From Deltaproteobacteria bacterium (GTDB taxonomy: Bacteria > Desulfobacterota > Desulfobacteria > Desulfobacterales > Desulfatirhabdiaceae), in contig JAJYBO010000077.1 in the NCBI GenBank assembly GCA_021778975.1, positions 1 through 11,267 on the forward strand: 11,267 nt of DNA, read 5' to 3'. Shown in pieces: positions 7,394 to 11,267 of this stretch (the first letter of the stretch is position 1; each line of letters starts with the position of its first letter). Both the position numbers and the translations under genes were made by a program. The notes beneath the pieces were generated by a model. That model saw only the letters and a program-made list of their open reading frames with translations, was not told the origin of the DNA and did not search any database.

Positions 7394-7446
7394 GTCTTAT
7401 TCTTGCGCTTTTTTTTGATTTCATCCCAGGATATCGGTTGAACCAT
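7390..7446 (-). CDS. Possible 18-aa micro-ORF in the echC-echD gap
   Basis: This frame encodes MVQPISWDEIKKKRKNKT, a lysine-rich 18-residue peptide, with AGAGG about 10 bases upstream of the ATG. The surrounding ech genes are packed with overlaps or gaps of about 15 bases, so the 163-base gap here is out of keeping and may be used. The ribosome binding site lies in the loop of an inverted repeat (7445-7450 with 7464-7469). Coding status is unproven. Confidence 0.25.
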   Translation of the reverse strand: MVQPISWDEIKKKRKNKT

Positions 7447-7469
7447 TCCGCTTTTACCTCTGTCGGAAT
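7445..7469 (-). promoter_or_regulatory. Inverted repeat around the micro-ORF ribosome binding site
   Basis: On the minus strand ATTCCG and CGGAAT are separated by 13 bases that include AGAGG. The downstream arm ends within the ATG of the 18-codon frame. Folding could hinder initiation there. The stem is only 6 bp, so this is a weak candidate. Confidence 0.25.
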
Positions 7470-7488
7470 TTGAACGGATGTAAGGCCG

Positions 7489-7935
7489 CTATGAAATATC
7501 AACATGTTGTTTTTCCATGAATTTTTCAAGGCCCATCACCACCCCATCAATGATGGCTTCGGGTTTTGCGGGGCAGCCCGGAACATAGACATCCACCGGA
7601 ATGACCCGGTCCACGCCGCCAACCACATTCCATGCCTGCCGGAAAATACCGCCCGTAAGACCGCAGGCGCCGATGGCCACCACCACTTTGGGGCCTGGCA
7701 TCTGATCGTAAAGATTACGCAATACGTTTCGATTCCGGTGATTGACCGTCCCCGTAACCAAAAGAATATCCGCATGCATCGGGTTGCCGGTATTGACGAC
7801 GCCGAAGCGCTCCACATCATAGACCGGCGTCAGGCAGGCCAAAACCTCGATGTCACAGCCGTTGCAGCTTCCGCAATCAAAATGCAGCATCCAGGGGGAA
7901 CGCATTCTGGCCCGGGTGAGAATTTTTTCGAACAT
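7489..7935 (-). CDS. echC: Ech hydrogenase small subunit EchC (NuoB-like)
   Basis: Small hydrogenase subunit, 148 aa, holding the proximal [4Fe-4S] cluster next to the [NiFe] site of EchE; homologous to NuoB. The probable cluster ligands are C21 and C24 in 'CGSCNGCDIEV', C91 in 'IGACGLTGG' and C121 in 'VPGCPAKPE'; C27 is an additional conserved-looking cysteine. There is no twin-arginine signal, as expected for the cytoplasm-facing group 4 enzymes. Length matches EchC. The ATG at 7935 follows the echB stop by 15 bases, with GGGG just upstream as a modest ribosome binding site. Part of the echABCDEF operon; the downstream junction is the loose 163-base gap. Confidence 0.95.
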   Translation of the reverse strand: MFEKILTRARMRSPWMLHFDCGSCNGCDIEVLACLTPVYDVERFGVVNTGNPMHADILLVTGTVNHRNRNVLRNLYDQMPGPKVVVAIGACGLTGGIFRQAWNVVGGVDRVIPVDVYVPGCPAKPEAIIDGVVMGLEKFMEKQHVDIS

Positions 7936-7950
7936 ATCCCCAACACTTTC

Positions 7951-8802
7951 CTATCGCGCATATAACCAGACGAGATTGACCAGCGACAGCGCCATTCCCA
8001 TGCCCCAACCGTATCCCAGCATCCAGCGCCAGTTCATTCTGGCGCAAACGTTGTCAATCCAGATTTCCATCAGGTACGTCACAGCGACAAGCAGCAGCGC
8101 TCCTATCGGGTTTGTGGCCCAGAACAGGGAGCAAAACCCCAAAAGCAGCGCCGTATCGCACCAGTGAGCAATTTCGGTCAGCGCCAGCAGGGGGCCGGAA
8201 TAGTCCGTCAGAAGTCCTTTGACCAGCTCCTGATGGGCATGGTGCGATGTGGACAGGTCAAACGGCGACTTGCGGAGCTTGATGGTCAACACAAGCCCCA
8301 GCACCAGAAACAGAAACGGAAGTTTCAGGAGCATCGGCTGATGCAAGGCATGGACGGCCGCGATTCTGAAACTGCCGGTCTGAAGATAGACGCCGACAGC
8401 GACCAGAATGAGCAGCGGTTCATAACAGAGCATCTGTAGCAGTTCCCGATGCGCTCCGATCTGGCTGTAGGGCGATGTTGAAGAAAACGCTCCCACCACC
8501 AGAAAAACAGACCCCACCGCCTGAATGAACAGGATGAGCAGCAGATCGGAACGGAGACAAAGCAGTACCACGGCGATGGAAGCCGCCGTCAGATAAGCGT
8601 TGGCGCAGAACGCCTGCCAGACATTGACCACCACTTTTTCTTTTCCCAACAACTTGATGACGTCATAAAACGGCTGAAGCAGGGGCGGGCCGATCCGGGA
8701 CTGAACGCGCGCCGTCAGAATCCGGTCCATCCCCGAAATCAATCCGCCGACAAGAGGGCCGAAAATCAGCGCAGCGGCAATCAGGATGCCATGCCGGATC
8801 AT
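7951..8802 (-). CDS. echB: Ech hydrogenase membrane subunit EchB (NuoH-like)
   Basis: Integral membrane subunit, 283 aa, homologous to NuoH/HyfC, linking the soluble hydrogenase module to the antiporter subunit. The signature is at residues 20-55: 'GLISGMDRILTARVQSRIGPP' followed by 'LLQPFYDVIKLLGKE', characteristic of hydrogenase-type NuoH homologues. A second family motif is 'SPFDLSTSHHAHQELVKG', in the acidic/His loop that in NuoH forms part of the quinone-side channel. About seven to eight hydrophobic segments can be seen. The ATG overlaps the echA stop by 4 bases (ATGA), indicating coupled translation. Function follows from homology; no quinone is expected as substrate in Ech. Confidence 0.95.
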   Translation of the reverse strand: MIRHGILIAAALIFGPLVGGLISGMDRILTARVQSRIGPPLLQPFYDVIKLLGKEKVVVNVWQAFCANAYLTAASIAVVLLCLRSDLLLILFIQAVGSVFLVVGAFSSTSPYSQIGAHRELLQMLCYEPLLILVAVGVYLQTGSFRIAAVHALHQPMLLKLPFLFLVLGLVLTIKLRKSPFDLSTSHHAHQELVKGLLTDYSGPLLALTEIAHWCDTALLLGFCSLFWATNPIGALLLVAVTYLMEIWIDNVCARMNWRWMLGYGWGMGMALSLVNLVWLYAR

Positions 8803-10706
8803 AGCGTCCCTCCCACGATCAGGATCAGCAGCACGCCGGCAGCCAGATTGATCCAGACCGTCAATGTCCGTTCGCCGAACAGGTTTGAAAGATAGTAATT
8901 ACCTGCCTGGGCTTGAACGCGCCGGTTCATGGGGCCGGTAAACACCCTGGGTTCTTCGGTCTGAATGCCGCTCAGATAGGGAGTGACGACACGCGCTCCG
9001 GTCGCCGCCCAGAGGACGGCCCCTATGGACTGAAGAAACCCCAGAACAGCGACGGCGCACAGGGGCAGAACGGCAAAAACGCCCCAGGCGTTTTCCAGCA
9101 TACCGTCATGGAGGACATACGGGGGCGTGTAATGCAGGATCATGGAGGTCGTGAACAGTTTCGCGTACACCCAGGGCGACAAAACGCTCAGCAGCCCTGC
9201 CCCCGCGCACAGCGACACCAGCACCCCCCAGGTCATCGGCGGCTGTGATTCGGGTTTGAATTTTCCTGCAAACGGATCGCTCATCAGCGTTCCCGCCCAG
9301 CGCGCCCAGTACATGGCGGTCAGAGCGCTGCCGACAGCCGTCGGAAATATGACAAAGATATTCGCGGATGCCGCTTCCATGGCCATCCACTTGCCCAGCA
9401 GCAATCCGAACGGGGGCATGATCATCATTACGACGCCCATCACCGCGATCAGCGCGGTCAGGGGCATTTTCGCATACAAACCGCGCATGTCTTCGATATC
9501 CCGGCTGTCAATATGCTGTTCGATCGTACCGACGCACAGAAACAGCAACGCCTTGACGACAGCGTGAAACAGGAGGAGCAGAACGGCCGCCGTGATGGAT
9601 TCCGGCGTATCGATGCCGATACAGGCGAAAATAAGCCCCAGATTGCTGATGGTGGAATACGCCAGCACTTTTTTGCCGTTGCTCTGGCCCACTGCCAGCC
9701 CCGCGCCGGCCAGAAAGGAAAACGCGCCGTAGATGGCGATGCAATGGCTCAGAAAACTGCCGTGCATGACCGGCGCGAGCCTCAGCGCCAGATATACGCC
9801 AACCTTGACCATGGTGCTGGAATGCAGCAGGGCGGATACCGGCGTCGGCGCGACCATGGCGCCTGTCAGCCAGCTTTGCATGGGAAACTGGGCGGACTTG
9901 ACGAACGCCGCCAGACATAGCAGCGCCATAGCCAGAAAAGAAAGTCCGGCGCCGGGGGATGTCCGAAGTATCTGCTGCAGGCCGATCGTCCCCAAATTCC
10001 GATAAATGATCATCATGGCGACGGTAAACGCCAGCCCGCCCAGGCTGTTCATCCACAGCGCCCTCACGGAATTGCGGACGGCCGTTTCATCGCCGTCATG
10101 CCCGATGAGCAGAAACGAACAAAGCGTGGTGGCTTCAAAGAAAAAGTGAATCACGCTCATGTCGTTGGACAGCACCAGCCCGTTCATGGCCCCCAGAAAA
10201 AACATCATGACGCCGAAAAACCGGGGTTGCCGTGATTCCGGCAAATGTCGATGCGTCTCATGGATTTTCATGTAGGCAAAGGCCTGAAAGCAGATGAGCG
10301 ACCCTACGATAGAGATGATCAGCACCATGATGAGCGAAAGGTTGTCGCAATAAAACGCCTGGACCGACGGCGCTTCGATCATGAAGCCCTCGAACCAGAG
10401 CATCAAAACGATCTGCACGGCGGTCGGAACAATGACCGCAAAGCTCCGGCGTCTGAAGCCGTAATACAGAATCAGGGCCGTCAGGAGAAAATCCGGAATT
10501 TTGACGGCGTCATGCACATCAAGGCCCCAAACGGGTTCAGGGGAAAATGCGAAAGGCGCTCGGAAGGTCAGGAGCAGCGCGCTTGCCATTAGAGTACCGC
10601 CGGTCGTCAAAACAATATAAGACCGGAGCCGCTCGGATACCGTCCAGAAGCAGCAGGCCGCCGCGACAAACGGCAGGAGAATCAGAATGAATGTCAGGGG
10701 GTGCAT
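8799..10706 (-). CDS. echA: Ech hydrogenase antiporter-like subunit EchA (NuoL/M-like)
   Basis: Polytopic membrane protein of about 635 aa, homologous to NuoL/NuoM and Mrp antiporter subunits, predicted to move H+ or Na+ when ferredoxin is oxidised. Visible conserved charges: E191 in 'HFFFEATTLCSFLL', K270 in 'VKSAQFPMQSWL', H295 in 'PTPVSALLHSSTMVKVGVYL', K345/K346 near 'VLAYSTISNLG', H381 and K385, and K439 in 'LLLGKW'. These correspond to the proton-channel residues known from NuoL/M. Length is normal for EchA. I prefer the ATG at 10706 (start MHPLTFILILLPF), with GGGAGG 11 bases upstream; the frame extends to a GTG at 10748 but the added residues are not hydrophobic. It is the first gene of the operon and its stop overlaps echB by 4 bases. 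Confidence 0.95.
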   Translation of the reverse strand: MHPLTFILILLPFVAAACCFWTVSERLRSYIVLTTGGTLMASALLLTFRAPFAFSPEPVWGLDVHDAVKIPDFLLTALILYYGFRRRSFAVIVPTAVQIVLMLWFEGFMIEAPSVQAFYCDNLSLIMVLIISIVGSLICFQAFAYMKIHETHRHLPESRQPRFFGVMMFFLGAMNGLVLSNDMSVIHFFFEATTLCSFLLIGHDGDETAVRNSVRALWMNSLGGLAFTVAMMIIYRNLGTIGLQQILRTSPGAGLSFLAMALLCLAAFVKSAQFPMQSWLTGAMVAPTPVSALLHSSTMVKVGVYLALRLAPVMHGSFLSHCIAIYGAFSFLAGAGLAVGQSNGKKVLAYSTISNLGLIFACIGIDTPESITAAVLLLLFHAVVKALLFLCVGTIEQHIDSRDIEDMRGLYAKMPLTALIAVMGVVMMIMPPFGLLLGKWMAMEAASANIFVIFPTAVGSALTAMYWARWAGTLMSDPFAGKFKPESQPPMTWGVLVSLCAGAGLLSVLSPWVYAKLFTTSMILHYTPPYVLHDGMLENAWGVFAVLPLCAVAVLGFLQSIGAVLWAATGARVVTPYLSGIQTEEPRVFTGPMNRRVQAQAGNYYLSNLFGERTLTVWINLAAGVLLILIVGGTL

Positions 10707-10761
10707 GGGGATATCGTCCTCCCAAATAGAGAAGAACCTGCGTATCACACAATGGGGTTAT

Positions 10762-10794
10762 GGCATGCAGACTCTGAAATCATCCAGGCATGCA
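10762..10794. repeat. GGCATGCA direct repeat in the echA leader
   Basis: GGCATGCA occurs at 10762-10769 and 10787-10794, 25 bases apart start to start; each copy contains the palindrome GCATGC. It lies between the candidate promoter and echA. It could be an operator pair or chance. The rest of the 10707-10838 leader shows no riboswitch or terminator that I recognise. Confidence 0.3.
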
Positions 10795-10815
10795 TCGTCT
10801 TTCGACGGCATTTTT

Positions 10816-10844
10816 TGCGTATCAGAACCAATTATTGGTGTCAA
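10816..10844 (-). promoter_or_regulatory. Candidate promoter of the ech operon
   Basis: On the minus strand a perfect -35 TTGACA (10844-10839) is followed by a 17-base spacer and TACGCA (10821-10816), a poor -10 box. It points toward echA, about 110 bases upstream of its ATG, and lies just outside the transposase remnant. The spacer holds a 13-bp palindrome. Support is the -35 box, spacing and position only. Confidence 0.35.
10827..10839. promoter_or_regulatory. 13-bp palindrome within the candidate ech promoter
   Basis: ACCAAT and ATTGGT (10827-10832 and 10834-10839) form a perfect palindrome around one central base. It falls between the proposed -35 and -10 boxes, where a bound repressor would block polymerase. 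No known regulator site is recognised. Confidence 0.35.
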
Positions 10845-10893
10845 CACGAAATTTATCCGATGTCAATCAGAAACGGGTGGTGTCTGAATTTGG

Positions 10894-11255
10894 CTAACCA
10901 GCCGGGACAGGATAGCAGAGCCATTCTTCCAGAGACCATATGTGATCAGCGAGGCCTGCTGCCATTGCCGGTGTTCGGTTGTGCCAATCACTTTCAATAT
11001 CCTTTTGGCGGAGTGTCCGAACAGGCCAACAGAAGTTGTAACTAAAATGGATATGGATTTCTCCTTGCTCAACCGGCTTTGTTCCAGCACCGTTCCCGTG
11101 CGTTCAGAAAAGCGCTCCCTGCACGTGCAGCAAAAGATCACCCGAATACGTTTCTCTCGTCCACTCCAACCCCGGAAACTAAGGTTGCCCTTACCACGAA
11201 TACCGTGATCTTCGCATTCCTTATTCTGACAACAAAATTGTTCGATCGGTTGCAT
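10894..11255 (-). pseudogene. Internally deleted IS1-like transposase remnant
   Basis: This is the remnant of an insertion-sequence transposase. The N-terminal part (ATG at 11255, with GGAGGG close upstream) encodes a zinc-finger-like region: C8 and C13 in 'FCCQNKECEDHG', 'GKGNLSFRGWSG', then C42/C43 and C45 before 'FSERTGT', typical of InsA-like DNA-binding domains, to about residue 71. From 11040 the family C-terminus continues in a different frame: 'YNFCWPVRTLRQKD', then 'RTPAMAAGLADHIWSLEEWL', with a stop at 10894-10896. The catalytic core between them, most of a protein usually some 300 or more residues long, is missing. The N-terminal frame itself runs on to 10863 as nonsense. The junction lies near 11041-11048. 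It cannot encode an active transposase. The right end of the element lies beyond the window. Confidence 0.85.
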
Positions 11256-11267
11256 GGTCGCCCTCCA

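Noticed and set aside
5477..10706. Composition shift suggesting recent horizontal transfer of the ech operon
   Set aside because: Spot counts of G+C in 60-base samples gave overlapping values in both halves; a full windowed calculation would be needed.

Overview
The window looks like a chromosomal piece of a sulfate-reducing deltaproteobacterium (Desulfobacterota, probably Desulfobacterales). This is inferred from a complete Ech-type membrane hydrogenase operon, a DUF6178-like protein of the kind known mainly from that group, and the style of the intergenic repeats. No rRNA or tRNA is present to confirm it.

Left half, plus strand (about 1-5458): a repeat- and hairpin-rich non-coding stretch (1-200); a secreted, methionine-rich DUF4412-like protein (303-1034); a thioredoxin reductase whose reading frame continues upstream into a six-cysteine N-terminal module, with a second ribosome binding site and GTG start inside the frame (1118-2284); an M24 Xaa-Pro aminopeptidase starting in a 4-base ATGA overlap with it (2281-3570); a gap holding an inverted-orientation copy of the repeat seen at 1-172 (3572-3664); and a 586-residue DUF6178-like protein (3698-5458).

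Right half, minus strand (10706-5477): echA-echB-echC-echD-echE-echF in the canonical order, tightly packed with ATGA overlaps at A/B and D/E. The products are two membrane subunits (the large NuoL/M-like antiporter subunit EchA and NuoH-like EchB), NuoB-like EchC, NuoC-like EchD, the [NiFe] catalytic subunit EchE with both CxxC nickel motifs, and the 2x[4Fe-4S] protein EchF. Together they should form a ferredoxin:H+ oxidoreductase that couples H2 production or uptake to ion movement. The one loose junction is the 163-base echC-echD gap. It contains two tiny overlapping open frames and a hairpin around the first frame's ribosome binding site. The operon meets the DUF6178 gene tail to tail with 18 bases between them.

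Upstream of echA is a leader with a candidate promoter containing a 13-bp palindrome (10816-10844). Beyond it, an internally deleted IS1-like transposase remnant (10894-11255) joins its N-terminal zinc-finger part to its C-terminal tail in another frame.

No clear new multi-gene system is visible. The points most worth a second look are the cysteine-rich extension of the thioredoxin reductase, the echC-echD micro-ORFs, and the internally deleted IS next to the ech promoter.
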